Assembly (NCBI GenBank): GCA_903888485.1
Contig: CAISTS010000022.1
Span: 25,318 to 89,317, forward strand
DNA: 64,000 nucleotides
Reading direction: 5' to 3'
Source of the DNA: an uncultured bacterium
GTDB lineage: Bacteria; Pseudomonadota; Alphaproteobacteria; Rhodospirillales; Rhodospirillaceae
Part shown: piece by piece, positions 51,987 to 63,376 of the stretch
Layout of the letters: each line of letters starts with the position of its first letter
Numbering within the stretch: the first letter of the stretch is position 1
Made by a program: the position numbers and the translations under genes
The notes under the pieces: generated by a model
Told to the model about the DNA's origin: nothing
What the model saw: the letters and a program-made list of their open reading frames with translations, nothing else
The model's database searches: none

Positions 51987-53287
51987 CACGGACCCCGCGC
52001 CCGGAGACGCAGCGCCACCGAGGCGGCGTGGGCGTCGAGGACTTCGGCTTCGGCCATGGCCACGGCGCCGGGGCCAATAGCCGCAAGGCCGCTCTGGCCG
52101 CAATCGATAAGCGACGAGCGCTTGAGGAAATCGAGCACACCCAGTCCGGAAGAAAACCGCGCCGCGCCCGAGGTAGGCAGCACGTGGCTGGGGCCAGCGA
52201 TGTAGTCGCCGACCGCCTCAGGTGTATGGCGGCCGAGGAAGATCGCGCCGGCATGGCGAATACCTTGCGCGAGCTTGTGCGGCTCGGCGACGGCAAGCTC
52301 GACGTGCTCGGGAGCGATCTGGTTCACCAACGCTGGCGCGTCGGCCAAACTGGCGACCACGACGATACCGCCGTTGTCGCGCCAGCTTCTAGCGGCGGTC
52401 TCACCGCGCGGCAGAGACTGGAGCTGCACGTCGACGGCGCGCGCGACCTTGTCGGCGAAGGCCGCATCGTCGGTGATCAGGATCGATTGCGACGAGGCAT
52501 CGTGTTCGGCCTGGGCCAGGAGATCGGCGGCGATCCATTCGGGATCGCTGAGGCCATCGGACACCACGGTGACCTCGGAGGGACCCGCGATCATGTCGAT
52601 GCCGACGGTGCCGAACACCTGACGCTTGGCCGAGGTGACGTAGGCATTGCCGGGGCCGACGATCTTATCGACGGCCTTCACGGTCTTCGTACCGTAAGCG
52701 AGCATGGCGATGGCTTGCGCGCCACCCACACGGTAGACCTCATCGACACCGGCGACGGCGCAAGCGGCCAACGTCAGCGGATTGGTCTTGCCCCCGGGCG
52801 TCGGCATGGCGACCACCAAGCGATCGACACCTGCGACCTTCGCCGGGACGGCGTTCATCAACACGGAAGAGAACAGCGCCGCCGTGCCGCCCGGCACATA
52901 GAGGCCCGCCGAGGACAGCGCCGTCCAGCGCCAGCCGAGGCCGATCCCTGACGCATCAGTGTAGAACTCATCCTTGGGCAGCTGGCGCATGTGATAGTCG
53001 CGGATGCGCTTTGCGGCCTGTTCAAGGGCGGCGTAGGTCGCGGGATCGCACTGTTCGGCGGCGCCCGCAATCTCGGCCTTGTCGAAGGCAAGGGTGGCCG
53101 GCGTCAGATCGATGCGGTCGAATTTCTTCGAGTACTCAATGACCGCTGCGTCGCCACGCGCGCGCACGTCGGCCAGCACGCCGGCAACCACGCCGTCGAC
53201 GTTGCTCTTGCTTTCGCGCGATTTTGCCACCAGCGCCGAGAAAGCGGCGGCGAAATCCGGGTCGCGATGGGAGAGTCGCGCCGCCAT
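51986..53287 (-). CDS. hisD: Histidinol dehydrogenase HisD
   Basis: The enzyme performs the last two oxidations of histidine synthesis (histidinol to histidine, NAD- and Zn-dependent). It has 433 residues. The segment YVPGGTAALFSSVLMNAVPA, the zinc-ligand area GPSEVTVVSDG, and AEHDASSQS, APEHVEL are all conserved. The start at 53287 is three bases after the hisG stop. Upstream in-frame codons overlap hisG and are not used. Confidence 0.95.
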   Translation of the reverse strand: MAARLSHRDPDFAAAFSALVAKSRESKSNVDGVVAGVLADVRARGDAAVIEYSKKFDRIDLTPATLAFDKAEIAGAAEQCDPATYAALEQAAKRIRDYHMRQLPKDEFYTDASGIGLGWRWTALSSAGLYVPGGTAALFSSVLMNAVPAKVAGVDRLVVAMPTPGGKTNPLTLAACAVAGVDEVYRVGGAQAIAMLAYGTKTVKAVDKIVGPGNAYVTSAKRQVFGTVGIDMIAGPSEVTVVSDGLSDPEWIAADLLAQAEHDASSQSILITDDAAFADKVARAVDVQLQSLPRGETAARSWRDNGGIVVVASLADAPALVNQIAPEHVELAVAEPHKLAQGIRHAGAIFLGRHTPEAVGDYIAGPSHVLPTSGAARFSSGLGVLDFLKRSSLIDCGQSGLAAIGPGAVAMAEAEVLDAHAASVALRLRARGP

Positions 53288-53289
53288 GA

Positions 53290-53946
53290 TCACCCCTTCA
53301 CGGCGGCGCGGAATTTCTCGATCCAGCCACCGATCTCCTGCGAGCGGACCTTGAGCGCGGTGCGGTTGACGATCAGGCGCGAAGTGACGTGCGTCAGCGT
53401 CTCGACTTCGACCAAGCCATTGGCCTTCAGCGTCGAGCCGGTGGACACCAAATCGACGATGCGCGGGCACAGGCCCAGCACAGGCGCGAGTTCCATGGCG
53501 CCGTTGAGCTTCACGCATTCGGCCTGGATGCCTCGGTCCGCGAACCACTTGCTGGCGATGTGCGGATACTTGGTGGCGATGCGTACGTGGCTCAAGCGGT
53601 CCAGTGCCAGATCCTCCTTGAGGTCCTTCGGCTGGGCGATGGAGAGCCGGCATTTCCCAATCCCGAGGTCGAGCGGCGCGTAGATCTCGGAGTAGTCGAA
53701 CTCCATCAGCACGTCATTGCCTGCGATGCCGAGCTGGGCACCGCCGAAGGCGACGAAAGTGGCAACGTCGAAGGAGCGCACGCGGATGAGCTTCACCTCC
53801 GGCCGGTCGGTGGCGAACATGAGCTTGCGCGAACCCTCGTCGCCGAAATCAGGCTCGGGCACGATGCCCGCCGCACGGATGATCGGCAGGGCCTCATCGA
53901 GGATGCGGCCCTTGGGCACGGCGATGACTAGCGGTTCTTGGCTCAT
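53290..53946 (-). CDS. hisG: ATP phosphoribosyltransferase, short form HisG
   Basis: This enzyme catalyses the first step of histidine synthesis. At 218 residues it lacks the C-terminal regulatory domain and so is the HisG(S) form that needs the HisZ partner; hisZ is not in this window. Motifs: [20 protein letters not shown] at the start and [20 protein letters not shown] near 165. The 139-base gap to the next gene (53947-54085) has no gene. Confidence 0.94.
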   Translation of the reverse strand: MSQEPLVIAVPKGRILDEALPIIRAAGIVPEPDFGDEGSRKLMFATDRPEVKLIRVRSFDVATFVAFGGAQLGIAGNDVLMEFDYSEIYAPLDLGIGKCRLSIAQPKDLKEDLALDRLSHVRIATKYPHIASKWFADRGIQAECVKLNGAMELAPVLGLCPRIVDLVSTGSTLKANGLVEVETLTHVTSRLIVNRTALKVRSQEIGGWIEKFRAAVKG

Positions 53947-54085
53947 GGCAATGACTTAAGACCAAAGACAAAACAGGCGCGGCTTTTACACCCTTTTCAT
54001 GGGTGCCACCACTCTTGCAGTGCAAAAGCGGGCCGGCACGCTATCTTCTGCGTAGCACATAAACTATTGATTTGTCGAAGAATTA

Positions 54086-55066
54086 TTAGGAATTTGCGCC
54101 GGCTTCAAGGGGCGCGACATCGACTTCGACCTTCAAGGTCTGGCCCCCGCCGCCGATGAGCACGCCGCGCATCGGGCTCACGTCGTCGTAGTCGCGGCCC
54201 CAGGCGAGCGTGATCATGTCGGTGGTGCCGCGTACGCCGTTGGTGGGATCGAGGTCGATCCACATGTCGCCCCCGCACCACACGCCGAGCCAGGCGTGCG
54301 TGGCGTCGGCGCCGACCATGCGAGGTTTGCCCGGCGGCGGAAGCGTGCGGAGATACCCGCTGACGTAGCGTGCAGCGAGGCCTATGCCGCGCATGCAACC
54401 AATGGCCAGATGCGCGAAGTCCTGGCAGACGCCGCGTTTCTTCGCGAGCACTTCGCCCAGCGGCGTCGTGATCGTGGTCGCGACCGGGTCAAAGACGAAT
54501 TCCTTGTGGATGCGTGTGATCAGATCGAAGGCCGCTTCGGCAATGGGCCGGCCTGGCGTGAACGAGGGCATCGCGTATTCAGCTAAACCGGGCAGCGGGG
54601 GGATCAGCGTCGAAGAGAAGGCAAAAAGGTTCGAATCTCTGGCCATGTCGTCGCTGGGCGATCGGATGGCGTCACGGATGCTTTCCCAAGCCGGCGTCGC
54701 GGCGGCATAGTACTCCGGCTCGGGTGTGACGGTAACGTCGAAGTCCACCTGCACCATCAGGCGCTTGTGCGGAAGCTCGATGGCAAGATAGGTGATCGGG
54801 TTGCCGAAATAATCGATGTGCTCCGCGAGGCGGGCGGCGGGCGGCTCGAGCGTGATCAGATTTTTCGTGAATGTCTGGCGCGGCAGCGCACGCGGATTGA
54901 GGTGCAGCGTGTGCTGGGCGTGCTGGATTTCCTCGGTATAGGTGCACTCGGTCTTGTGACGGATACGGTAGCGCATGGGCAGGTTGGCCGCCGGCGGAGC
55001 CGAATCGGCCGGGCTCAAGTCCGCAGCAGGCTCAACAGTGGTATCGCGCACGTCAGGCATCTCCAC
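54086..55066 (-). CDS. Transglutaminase-like protein (small)
   Basis: The 326-residue protein has an N-terminal beta domain (DUF-type, about 30-120: RYRIRHKTECTYTEEIQHAQ) and a papain-like transglutaminase core with Cys at about 213 (KKRGVCQDFAHLAIGC), His near 254 (ADATHAWLGVW) and Asp near 272 (IDLDPTNG). It is the last gene of a three-gene cassette (direction minus) with an ATP-grasp/alpha-E protein and a large transglutaminase. The substrate is unknown. Confidence 0.88.
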   Translation of the reverse strand: MEMPDVRDTTVEPAADLSPADSAPPAANLPMRYRIRHKTECTYTEEIQHAQHTLHLNPRALPRQTFTKNLITLEPPAARLAEHIDYFGNPITYLAIELPHKRLMVQVDFDVTVTPEPEYYAAATPAWESIRDAIRSPSDDMARDSNLFAFSSTLIPPLPGLAEYAMPSFTPGRPIAEAAFDLITRIHKEFVFDPVATTITTPLGEVLAKKRGVCQDFAHLAIGCMRGIGLAARYVSGYLRTLPPPGKPRMVGADATHAWLGVWCGGDMWIDLDPTNGVRGTTDMITLAWGRDYDDVSPMRGVLIGGGGQTLKVEVDVAPLEAGANS

Positions 55067-55075
55067 GGTGCTTCC

Positions 55076-57676
55076 CTAGGCCCGGCGCGCAAATGCGTGC
55101 GTGAAGTAAGCCCTGCTCAAGAGATTGGAAATCTCGGGAAGCACTTCATCCAGCAAGGAGAATGCGGCCCGGATGGAATTGTTCTCCGGCGCCGCGCCCG
55201 CGGTGCGCTTTTTCAGCGTGCCGTGGCTGGCCTTTGCAACCGCTTGCGGCACCAGTGCCATGGCTTCGCCCACACGCTGGGCGGCCAGTGCCACGACGCT
55301 AATCATAGAGCCGCTGGAGACGTGCGGCAGACACGCGAGGTGCGAGCTGAGGCCGGTGAGCTGGAAAATCAATGTGCGCGGATCGTTGCCGTTGATGAGG
55401 ATGGCTTCCAGCACACTCTTGCGGTCGAGCGCCGCAGGGCTGAGCGGCAGGCTCGCACCCGTAAGCGCGACAATGGCTTGCAGGATGCGATGCTCGCTGA
55501 CATGCGCGATTTCGCCGCCTGCCCCGCGCGGCACGTCCGACATGCCACGCAAAACCGTGACGAGATGGATGGCGCGCTCCAGGCGCTTTCCGATCTCGAG
55601 GAAGCGCCAGGCGTCACCGCGCGGCATGGTCTCGTCGATCGTGCCGGCCAGCGCGGTCGAAAGCGTCACGATTTCATTGAGCCGCAGCAGCATCTGAACC
55701 GGGCTCGCGCGGTAACCGATGTGTTGCGAAGCGCGGCCAAGCGTGCTGACGGCGTGCCAGCAATCGGTGGGCAACCGGTCGCGTACGCTGCCAGCGGCGC
55801 GCGTGAGTTGCGTGAGCAGCGCGCGCACACCGCTCGGATAATTGGGATCGGTGAGTGCCTTTTCCACCAGCCCCAGCACCTGCCCCGCCGTAGCCTCAGC
55901 CGGATCGATCCATGGCAGGAGTTGCAGATAAGCGGCGAGATTGAGCAGCGGCTCGGCGTCCACCAGATTCCAGCGACGCGCGGGATCGGTCAGGCCCGAG
56001 ACGATGGAGCGCAAGAGCTTTACGGCATTGGTGGTGCGCTCGGCGTAGCGGCCAGTCCAGTAAAGGCTATCGGCAACACGGCTCGGGAGGGCGCCGGGCG
56101 AGAGCCGGCGCATGGCAGGTTCGGGCAACGCGACGATACTCGAAGTACCGGCGCCGCGCGCGGCGGCTGCGCTGAGGACCCAGGTATCTTTGCTGCCCCC
56201 GCCCGACTGCATCGAGACGTTGCCGCCGTCGGGGTTGGACGTGCGCGTCAGTCCCCCAGGCATGACAACGAAGCCATCGGGTCCAGCGGCGAGATAAACG
56301 CGCAGCGAGACCTGACGCGGCGAGAGGCGCCCCTCGTCCCACACCGGCGCATTGGACAGCGCCATGCGCGCTTGGCCGACATAGTCGATACCGCTCGCGC
56401 GAACGCGGGCCGCGATATTTTCAGCGGCACCCTGCTCGGCGGCGGCGCGCATGATGCTGACAGGCGCAAAGGCGGGCCGCACGGCGAGGGTGCCGAGATT
56501 GGCGAGCACGTGGGCGCGCTCCTTATCCTGGCCGCACCACCAGCTTGGTACGTCGGGCAACAGGAGATCTTCGCCCAGGAGCTTGCGCGCGAGCGACGGG
56601 TAGAACGACTTGAAGGCCGTCGCCTGAACGACCCCGCTGCCGAGGGCGTTGGCCACCGTGACGGTGCCCGCGCGCACCGCTTCGAGCAGGCCCGCCACAC
56701 CTAAGGCGCTGTCGCGGTAGAACTCGAGCGGGTCGCAGAACTTGTCGTCGACGCGGCGCAGGATGATGTCGACCGGCTCCAGCGCGCTGACGGTCTTGAT
56801 GTAGACGCGCCGGTCGCGAACCATGAGGTCGGCGCCTTGCACCAGCGTCACGCCTAGATGGCCGGCCAGAAAAATGTGCTCGAAGTAAGTCTCGTTGTAA
56901 GGGCCGGGCGTCAGCAGCACGATGCGCGGCGCGTCCTTGCTGGTGCGGTTGGGCGGTGCGAGCGAGAGAAGACCATCGCGCAGGATATTGAAAAAGGGTG
57001 TCAGCGGCGCGACCGGCGCGTCCGCCATGCAGTCGGCAAGCACGCGGCCGACGACGCTGCGGTTCTCGAGCGCGTATCCGGCGCCGCTGGGCGTCTCCGT
57101 GCGGTCGGCGAGCACCCACCACTGGCCGCTGGGCGCGCGCCCAAGATCGACGGCATAAAGATGCAAGTACACGCCGCCTTGCGGGACGACCCCCTGACAG
57201 GGCCGCATGAAGCTCGGGTTGGCTTCGATCAGCGCCGGCGGCAGCACGTCCTCGGCGACCATACGCCGCGCGCCGTAGATGTCGCCGAGCAGCGCGTTGA
57301 GGAGGCGCGCGCGTTGCAGCACGCCCGCCGAAATGGCGCGCCATTCGCTCTCGGGGATCAAAAGCGGCATGACATCCAGCGGCCAAATGCGTTCGCCGCT
57401 CTGCGGATCGCCATAGATCGTGTAGGTGACGTCGTTCTCGCGCAGGAGCCGCATGGACTCCTCGACACGGTCGGCCATCTCCTTGGACGCCAGCGGCGAA
57501 AGACGGGACAATAAAGGTTGATAGTGCGTACGCAGCGAACCGGTGCCGGTGACGATCTCGTCGTAGATCAGCTCGGAGGTCTTATTCGGCGCATAGCCGA
57601 CCGCGGCTTCACCGGCGCGCACGGCGGCGTCGGATGCGGAACCAGCGGCGTTGCGTGCGGCAAAGGGGTCAGACAC
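55076..57676 (-). CDS. Circularly permuted ATP-grasp protein fused to alpha-E domain
   Basis: The 866 residues join a circularly permuted type 2 ATP-grasp domain (about 70-500; YTIYGDPQSGERIWPLDVMP, then ALIEANPSFMRPCQGVVPQG) to an alpha-helical alpha-E domain (about 530-866; LPSRVADSLYWTGRYAERTT). In many genomes these are separate neighbours; here they are fused. ATP-grasp enzymes form amide bonds, so the cassette may make or edit a peptide-like linkage. It overlaps the upstream large transglutaminase gene by eight bases. Confidence 0.9.
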   Translation of the reverse strand: MSDPFAARNAAGSASDAAVRAGEAAVGYAPNKTSELIYDEIVTGTGSLRTHYQPLLSRLSPLASKEMADRVEESMRLLRENDVTYTIYGDPQSGERIWPLDVMPLLIPESEWRAISAGVLQRARLLNALLGDIYGARRMVAEDVLPPALIEANPSFMRPCQGVVPQGGVYLHLYAVDLGRAPSGQWWVLADRTETPSGAGYALENRSVVGRVLADCMADAPVAPLTPFFNILRDGLLSLAPPNRTSKDAPRIVLLTPGPYNETYFEHIFLAGHLGVTLVQGADLMVRDRRVYIKTVSALEPVDIILRRVDDKFCDPLEFYRDSALGVAGLLEAVRAGTVTVANALGSGVVQATAFKSFYPSLARKLLGEDLLLPDVPSWWCGQDKERAHVLANLGTLAVRPAFAPVSIMRAAAEQGAAENIAARVRASGIDYVGQARMALSNAPVWDEGRLSPRQVSLRVYLAAGPDGFVVMPGGLTRTSNPDGGNVSMQSGGGSKDTWVLSAAAARGAGTSSIVALPEPAMRRLSPGALPSRVADSLYWTGRYAERTTNAVKLLRSIVSGLTDPARRWNLVDAEPLLNLAAYLQLLPWIDPAEATAGQVLGLVEKALTDPNYPSGVRALLTQLTRAAGSVRDRLPTDCWHAVSTLGRASQHIGYRASPVQMLLRLNEIVTLSTALAGTIDETMPRGDAWRFLEIGKRLERAIHLVTVLRGMSDVPRGAGGEIAHVSEHRILQAIVALTGASLPLSPAALDRKSVLEAILINGNDPRTLIFQLTGLSSHLACLPHVSSGSMISVVALAAQRVGEAMALVPQAVAKASHGTLKKRTAGAAPENNSIRAAFSLLDEVLPEISNLLSRAYFTHAFARRA

Positions 57677-60600
57677 GCCGCAAGTCTAGCGTGAAAGGGA
57701 AGTCAGGGTTAGGCCCTGGATCGTTCATCTGAAAGTGGCCCGGCGTATGGCCCAGGGGTTGGAACCGCGCCAGGCGGCGGCCTTCGGCCTCGTGGGCGTT
57801 GACCGGGAAGGTTGTGAACGTGCGCCCGCCCGGGTGGCTCACGTGGTAGGTGCAGCCGCCGATGGAACGGCCGGACCACGTGTCGACCAAATCGAACACC
57901 AGGGGGCCGTGCGGCGGGATGGTCGGGTGCAGCGCCGTGGGTGGTTGCCAGGCGCGATAACGTACACCGGCGACGTACTCACCCTCGACGCCGGTCGGGT
58001 GCAGCGGCAGCTTGATGCCGTTGCAGGCGACGGTGTGGCGATTGCCGGTCATGCCGCGCACACGCACCTGCAGACGCTCGACCGAGCTGTCGACAAAGCG
58101 CACCGTGCCGCCGCCGCCCGGTTCCTCGCCCAGCACATGCCAGGGCTCGAGCGCGTGGCGCACTTCGAGGTGAAGACCCTTGACCACCACACTGCCGTGC
58201 ACGGGGAAACGGAAATTGAGATGCGGCAGGAACCAGGCATCCTCGAAGGCGTAGCCGGCCTCGCGCATCTCGGCCAGCACATCGGCGATATCCTGCTCGA
58301 CGAAGAACGGCAGCATGAAGCGGTCGTGCAATTCGGTGCCCCAGCGCACAAGCTTGTTGGCATAGGCGCGCTTCCAGAAACGCGCGATGAGCGCGCGTAA
58401 AAGAAGTTGCTGCGCGAGGCTCATCTCGGCATGGGGCGGCATCTCGAAGTTGCGGAATTCGACCAAACCCAGGCGCCCGCTCGATGAGTCGGGCGAGTAG
58501 AGCTTGTCGATACAGAACTCGGCGCGGTGGGTATTACCGGTGACATCGGTCAGGATGTGGCGGAGCGCGCGGTCGATCAGCCACGGCGGCGGGTTCGGAC
58601 CCGCTTTGTCGATTTGGGCGAAGGCGATCTCGAGTTCATAGAGCGCGTCGTCGCGCGCTTCGTCGATGCGCGGCGCCTGGCTGGTGGGCCCGATGAACAA
58701 TCCCGAGAACAGGTACGAGAGCGCCGGGTGGTTCTGCCAATAGGTGATGAGGCTGCGCAAGAGGTCGGGCCGGCGCAGGAACGGGCTGTCGGGCGCCGTC
58801 GCCGCGCCGACCACGAGGTGGTTGCCGCCGCCGGTGCCGACGTGACGGCCATCGAGCATGAACTTCTCGGTGCAGAGGCGCGACAGCCTTGCCTCGCTGT
58901 AGACGCCCTGCGTGATACGCAGCAATTCGTCCCAGCTCGCCGCCGGATGGACGTTGACCTCGATGACGCCGGGATCGGGCGTGACGGCGATTTGGTTGAG
59001 GCGTGGATCGCGCGGCGGCGGGTAGCCCTCGATGATGATCGAGAGGCCGGTATCCACGGCCGCATTTTCGATGGCCTCGATCAGGTCGAGATAGTCTTCG
59101 AGCATTTCGGTGGGCGGCATGAAAGCGTAGAGCCTGCCGTCGCGCGCCTCGATGGCGAGTGCGGTACGTACCACCCAGGGCGCGGACTCGCCGCGCTTGA
59201 GCTTGCGGCCACTCAACTCTTGCATCGCCCGTTGCTCGCCGCTTTTGGCGTTTCTATCGGGAGCGCCTTGCAGTTGCGTTTGCTCCGGCTGGTAGTCCTT
59301 GCGCGGAGCGAGCGGCGGGCGGTCGTCGAAGGGATCCTGTTCGTAGATGTAGGGATAGTTTGCCTTGTCCACCCACGGCAACGACGGCAGAGGCAAGCGA
59401 TAGCCGATGGCACTGTCGCCCGGCATCAGATAAAGCCGTTCGCGGCGCATGACCCAGGCGCTCGACTGCCAGACCGGGCCGGTAGCTTCGTGGCGGCGCG
59501 AGAGCGGCAGCACAAAGCCGCGCGGCGTTTCCAGACCGCGGTCGAAAACACGCGCGAGGCGCGCACGCTCTTCTTCGTCGTCCAATTTGGAGTCCAAAGG
59601 ATCGACATTGGCGGGCAGAAGGCTTTCGCGGCGGATGTAATGCCACGGATCTTCGAAGGCGGCGCGGATCGAGCCTTCCGCCACGTTCAGCCGGCGGGCG
59701 ACGGCGGCGATGAAGCGGTCGGCTTCCTCGGGGCCATAGCCGTAATTCTTGTCCTCGCGCGCCAGGAACTCGGTGTTGGCCCAAATGGCGTGACCGTCAC
59801 GCCGCCAATAGGCCGTCAGCGCCCAGCGCGGCAGGCTTTCGCCCGGATACCACTTGCCCTGGCCGAAGTGCAAAAGGCCGCCGGGCGCGAAACGCGGCAT
59901 CAACTTGGTGACAAGGTTGGCGGCGATCAGGCGCTTCTTGTCGCCGAGCGCCGCGGTGTTCCACTCGGGCGCATCCATGTCGTCGATCGAGACAAACGTG
60001 GGCTCGCCGCCCATGGTCAGGCGCACGTCGCCGGCAATCAGCTCGCGATCAACGGCCTGGCCGAGCGCTTCGATGGCTCCCCATTGTTGCTGTGTGTAGG
60101 GCTTGGTCGAGCGCGGCTGCTCGTTGAGGCGCGTGACAAACATTTCGTGATGGAAGGTGACTTCACACTCATCGAGTCCGCCGCTGATGGGCGCGGCGCT
60201 GGAGGCGTCGGGCGTACACGCCAGCGGGATGTGCCCCTCGCCCGCAAGCAAGCCCGAGGTGGGATCAAGGCCGATCCAGCCGGCGCCCGGCAGATACACT
60301 TCGGTCCAGGCGTGGAGATCGGTGAAGTCCTTGTCGGTACCGCTGGGACCGTCGAGGGATTTCTCATCGGCCACAAGCTGAATGAGATAGCCCGACGCAA
60401 AGCGCGCCGCGAACCCGAGGTGGCGCAATATCTGCACCAGGAGCCACGCACTATCGCGGCATGAACCCTTATTGAGGCCGAGCGTCTGCTCGCAGGTCTG
60501 AATTCCGGGCTCGAGGCGGATCACATAGCCGATGCGTTTTTGCAGGTCGCGGTTGATGTCGGTGAGGAAGTCGATGGTGCCGCGCGGTGTGCGGTTGATG

Positions 60601-60998
60601 CCGGCGAGGAGTTGCTGCAGCAACGGACCGGCGGTTTGTTTCTCGAGATAAGGCTGAAGTTCGTGCGCGAGGGCCGGATCGTATGTGAACGGCGCCTGCT
60701 GGGCGCTGGCTTCAAGGAAGAAGTCGAACGGGTTGATGATCGCCATTTCGGCGACAAGATCGACCTCGACCAGGAACTCGTTGGTCTTCTCCGGGAACAC
60801 GAAGCGCGCGAGATAGTTTGACTGCGGGTCCTGCTGCCAATTGAGGAAGTGCTGCTTGGGCGTGACCTTCAGCGAATAACTGAGAATCGTCGTGCGGCAG
60901 TGGGGCGCGGGGCGCAGCCTTACAATCTGCGGGCCCAGGTTGATGAGCTTGTCGTAGCGGTAATGCGTGCGGTGGGTGAGCGCGACTTGGATTGCCAT
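57669..60998 (-). CDS. Large transglutaminase-like protein with DUF2126
   Basis: The 1109-residue protein starts with a transglutaminase core: Cys near 178 (NKGSCRDSAWLLVQILRHLG), His near 229 (LHAWTEVYLPGAGWIGLDPT) and Asp near 241. The rest, about 300-1100, is a DUF2126-type region with AMQELSGRKLKRGE, GTGGGNHLVVGAATAPDSP and the HPGGRTFTTFPVNAHEAEG ending. It is the first gene of the cassette; the promoter must lie in 60999-61193. Confidence 0.92.
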   Translation of the reverse strand: MAIQVALTHRTHYRYDKLINLGPQIVRLRPAPHCRTTILSYSLKVTPKQHFLNWQQDPQSNYLARFVFPEKTNEFLVEVDLVAEMAIINPFDFFLEASAQQAPFTYDPALAHELQPYLEKQTAGPLLQQLLAGINRTPRGTIDFLTDINRDLQKRIGYVIRLEPGIQTCEQTLGLNKGSCRDSAWLLVQILRHLGFAARFASGYLIQLVADEKSLDGPSGTDKDFTDLHAWTEVYLPGAGWIGLDPTSGLLAGEGHIPLACTPDASSAAPISGGLDECEVTFHHEMFVTRLNEQPRSTKPYTQQQWGAIEALGQAVDRELIAGDVRLTMGGEPTFVSIDDMDAPEWNTAALGDKKRLIAANLVTKLMPRFAPGGLLHFGQGKWYPGESLPRWALTAYWRRDGHAIWANTEFLAREDKNYGYGPEEADRFIAAVARRLNVAEGSIRAAFEDPWHYIRRESLLPANVDPLDSKLDDEEERARLARVFDRGLETPRGFVLPLSRRHEATGPVWQSSAWVMRRERLYLMPGDSAIGYRLPLPSLPWVDKANYPYIYEQDPFDDRPPLAPRKDYQPEQTQLQGAPDRNAKSGEQRAMQELSGRKLKRGESAPWVVRTALAIEARDGRLYAFMPPTEMLEDYLDLIEAIENAAVDTGLSIIIEGYPPPRDPRLNQIAVTPDPGVIEVNVHPAASWDELLRITQGVYSEARLSRLCTEKFMLDGRHVGTGGGNHLVVGAATAPDSPFLRRPDLLRSLITYWQNHPALSYLFSGLFIGPTSQAPRIDEARDDALYELEIAFAQIDKAGPNPPPWLIDRALRHILTDVTGNTHRAEFCIDKLYSPDSSSGRLGLVEFRNFEMPPHAEMSLAQQLLLRALIARFWKRAYANKLVRWGTELHDRFMLPFFVEQDIADVLAEMREAGYAFEDAWFLPHLNFRFPVHGSVVVKGLHLEVRHALEPWHVLGEEPGGGGTVRFVDSSVERLQVRVRGMTGNRHTVACNGIKLPLHPTGVEGEYVAGVRYRAWQPPTALHPTIPPHGPLVFDLVDTWSGRSIGGCTYHVSHPGGRTFTTFPVNAHEAEGRRLARFQPLGHTPGHFQMNDPGPNPDFPFTLDLRRV

Positions 60999-61142
60999 CG
61001 ATGTTGCTGCGGCCCCCGCGAGAACGGCTTCATCGCCGTTGCTTTTATATTACACGCTCATGTTCGATGGTTTCATGCTGCACTGCAATAGGGGAGTATG
61101 TTGTTGATATAAAACGCTTCTATGGACACATCCCGATGTACC

Positions 61143-61167
61143 GGAACCTCCGTCAGCTGGGCCCGTT
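61143..61167 (+). promoter_or_regulatory. EcfG-type stress promoter before the NTF2-like gene
   Basis: GGAAC at 61143-61147 and CGTT at 61164-61167 are spaced by 16 bases, an exact consensus match. The expected transcription start is near 61173-61176, so the ATG at 61173 would be at or before the transcript end, and the ATG at 61194 is favoured as the translation start. Confidence 0.5.
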
Positions 61168-61193
61168 GGCTCATGGCAACCACGGACGATCAT

Positions 61194-61447
61194 ATGCAGA
61201 CCGAAGACTTGAGCAGGCATCTGCTCGACCTGGAGACTCGGTTCTGGAATTCCACCCGCGACAAGAACGCCGACGCGGCCATGAGCCTCACCGACGACCA
61301 CTGCATCGTCACCGGCTCACAGGGCATTGCGCAGATCGACAAGAAGGTCGCTCTCAATGCCGCCGACGCTTCGACCTGGGTGAAGAAAAACGGCAATTGG
61401 GTGTGCGCGCTGCACACGGAATCACTGGCCGCCGATCCGGCGAAGCA

Positions 61448-61451
<4 letters not shown>
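61194..61451 (+). CDS. NTF2-like (SnoaL/DUF4440-type) protein with apparent internal deletion
   Basis: This 85-residue protein has both ends of an NTF2-like fold: [20 protein letters not shown] and [17 protein letters not shown] at the N-terminus and [20 protein letters not shown] at the C-terminus. The central beta strands (usually about 45-50 residues) are missing, with an in-frame join near residue 52 (IDKKV to ALNAAD). The pocket would be incomplete, so it may be a non-functional or altered protein. ATG at 61173 is an alternative start; the promoter position favours 61194. Confidence 0.7.
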
Positions 61452-62743
<1,292 letters not shown>

Positions 62744-62757
62744 TTAATGAGATCCTT

Positions 62758-63312
62758 TTAGAGCCGGGGCAGCGTAACGCCCATTTGGCCCTGATACTTG
62801 CCCTTGCGGTCGGCGTAGGAGGTTTCGCAGACGCTGTCGGCCTTGAGGAAAATGAACTGCGCCGCACCTTCGTTGGCGTAGATGCGCGCCGGCATGGGCG
62901 TGGTGTTGGAAAATTCCAGCGTCACATGACCCTCCCACTCGGGCTCTAAGGGCGTGACGTTGACGATGATGCCGCAGCGCGCATAGGTCGACTTGCCGAG
63001 GCAGATCACCAGCACGTCGCGCGGGATCTTGAAGTGCTCGACGGTGCGCGCCAACGCAAAGCTGTTGGGCGGAATGACGCAGACGTCGGTCTTCCTGTCG
63101 ACGAAGCCGGACTCGGAAAAATTCTTGGGATCGACGACAACGGAATCGAGGTTGGTGAAAATCTTGAACTCGTCGGAGACGCGCGCGTCGTAGCCGTAAG
63201 ACGACACGCCGTAGGAGATGACGCCGTCGCGGCGCTGGGCTTCGGTGAACGGCGTGATCATGCCCTTCTCCGTGGCCATCTTGCGTATCCAGGTATCGGG
63301 CATCACCGACAT
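62758..63312 (-). CDS. dcd: dCTP deaminase
   Basis: The enzyme deaminates dCTP to dUTP for thymidylate supply. The 184 residues begin [17 protein letters not shown] and include the conserved GKSTYARCG at about 106-114 and the region [20 protein letters not shown] with the catalytic Glu. It lies 14 bases upstream of murA on the same strand. No oddities were seen. Confidence 0.95.
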   Translation of the reverse strand: MSVMPDTWIRKMATEKGMITPFTEAQRRDGVISYGVSSYGYDARVSDEFKIFTNLDSVVVDPKNFSESGFVDRKTDVCVIPPNSFALARTVEHFKIPRDVLVICLGKSTYARCGIIVNVTPLEPEWEGHVTLEFSNTTPMPARIYANEGAAQFIFLKADSVCETSYADRKGKYQGQMGVTLPRL

Positions 63313-63376
63313 TGCAGCGGTATCCTACTCATCATTGCGGTGAATTTTTGTAGCCGGTTCCGCCCGGGCAATCCAC

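Noticed and set aside
54767..56704. 645-codon plus-strand open frame antisense to the transglutaminase and ATP-grasp genes
   Set aside because: Spans two real genes on the other strand and has no recognisable domain.
58527..60464. 645-codon plus-strand open frame antisense to the large transglutaminase
   Set aside because: Shadow frame; the minus frame has the Cys/His/Asp transglutaminase residues.
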